DNA of 6,230 nt from Methanobacterium sp. UBA8. GTDB lineage: Archaea > Methanobacteriota > Methanobacteria > Methanobacteriales > Methanobacteriaceae. Below, in pieces: positions 5,777 to 6,230 of the stretch; the stretch's first letter is position 1, and each line of letters begins with the position of its first letter. The notes under the pieces were generated by a model, which worked only from the letters and a program-made list of their open reading frames with translations, did not search any database and was not told where the DNA came from. Position numbers and translations under genes: made by a program. Location of the stretch: contig DADN01000147.1 in assembly GCA_002509665.1 (NCBI GenBank), positions 5,095 through 11,324 of the forward strand. The letters are read 5' to 3'.

Positions 5777-5780
5777 GGTG
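5776..5780 (+). promoter_or_regulatory. Shine-Dalgarno AGGTG for the ABC ATPase gene
   Basis: AGGTG lies 6 nt before the ATG at 5787. It matches the anti-Shine-Dalgarno of methanogens and supports this start. Confidence 0.75.
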
Positions 5781-5786
5781 TAACGA

Positions 5787-6230
5787 ATGATACGAGTGGA
5801 AAACTTATCCAAGACATATAAAATAGAAAATGGTGAAGAAATTAAGGCCTTAAATGATATAAACCTCAATGTTGAGCAGGGTGAGATTGTCGGGGTAATT
5901 GGGATGAGTGGATCTGGAAAAACCACTTTGCTGCGAATTCTTAGGGGTGTGGAACCCTTTGATAGTGGTAAAATAATACTTGACGGTATAGAAGTTACCT
6001 CAGACTCAAGTCCTTATTATTTTTCGAAACTTAAAAAAGCAACTGCAATCCATCTTCAAAGGTCATTTGGTCTATGGGGAGAAACAGCCCTTCAAAACGT
6101 TATAAGAAAGTTATCTGGAGTTAAATATGGGGATGAATCGTTACAAGACGCGGATGATGCTGTAGCTGAATTTGGAGATCAGGCAAAAGAAATTCTTGAG
6201 ATTGTAGGTCTTGGTCATAAAATAAACCAT
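5787..6230 (+). CDS. AtwA-like ABC ATPase (MCR component A2 family), N-terminal part
   Basis: The first 148 codons are present and the gene continues past the right edge. It is an ABC nucleotide-binding domain: IRVENLSKTYKI with the aromatic A-loop Y11, Walker A GMSGSGKTT at 39-47, and the Q-loop at Q91 in HLQRSFGLWGETALQNVI. The window ends before the ABC signature, Walker B and switch histidine.

LRGVEPFDSGKI, LQRSF.LW.ET and VGLGHKINH resemble the methyl-coenzyme M reductase component A2 (AtwA) family rather than ordinary importers. Members have two ABC domains and no membrane part. AtwA proper works in ATP-dependent reductive activation of MCR. This copy lacks the cysteine-rich stretch I recall between Walker A and the Q-loop in AtwA proper, so it may be a paralog with a different role. 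No transporter partner is visible. Confidence 0.85.
   Translation, partial: MIRVENLSKTYKIENGEEIKALNDINLNVEQGEIVGVIGMSGSGKTTLLRILRGVEPFDSGKIILDGIEVTSDSSPYYFSKLKKATAIHLQRSFGLWGETALQNVIRKLSGVKYGDESLQDADDAVAEFGDQAKEILEIVGLGHKINH

Noticed and set aside
5738..5926. Minus-strand open frame opposite the start of the ABC gene
   Set aside because: It covers the Walker A coding region and the ABC promoter in reverse. The ABC frame has clear motifs and a ribosome site.

Overview
The window looks like chromosomal DNA of a hydrogenotrophic methanogen of the order Methanobacteriales, probably a mesophilic, low-GC Methanobacterium or close relative. The evidence is the archaeal-type NadM, a CbiT very close to the Methanothermobacter thermautotrophicus protein, an ABC ATPase of the methyl-coenzyme M reductase A2 (AtwA) type, AGGTGA-like Shine-Dalgarno sites, and AT-rich spacers. 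From memory, M. thermautotrophicus CbiT is MT0146 and its NMN adenylyltransferase is MTH150. The near-adjacent numbers suggest the gene order is ancestral in this order of archaea. No plasmid, phage, transposase, CRISPR, rRNA or tRNA signal was seen.

Layout from the left edge. Positions 1-218 are non-coding, with a 23-bp direct repeat and two imperfect hairpins. Positions 219-4548 hold six minus-strand genes, transcribed in the order nadM, moaE, an HD-domain SAMHD1-like phosphohydrolase, ubiX, cbiT and an unknown two-helix membrane protein. Positions 4549-5087 are a long spacer containing a dense multi-hairpin element (about 4626-4807) and a separate hairpin (5047-5070). Positions 5088-5300 encode a small DUF2795 protein, also on the minus strand. 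Positions 5301-5786 are a divergent spacer. Position 5787 starts a plus-strand AtwA-like ABC ATPase that runs off the right edge.

Four of the six clustered genes make or load cofactors: NAD (NadM), molybdopterin or tungstopterin (MoaE), prenylated FMN (UbiX) and the corrin ring (CbiT). Methanogenesis and archaeal isoprenoid synthesis depend on all four. nadM and moaE are 16 nt apart and ubiX, cbiT and the membrane gene are 13-27 nt apart, so two transcription units are likely. The HD gene sits between them with gaps of 70 nt and about 124 nt.

Three genes (nadM, the HD gene and the DUF2795 gene) appear to start at TTG. Each has a Shine-Dalgarno site that supports this. For three others (ubiX, cbiT and the membrane gene) a start just inside the longest open frame is preferred.

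The least explained parts are the structured element at 4626-4807, the unknown membrane protein, the DUF2795 protein between two long non-coding stretches, and the HD enzyme, which keeps SAMHD1-like catalytic and regulatory-site residues.
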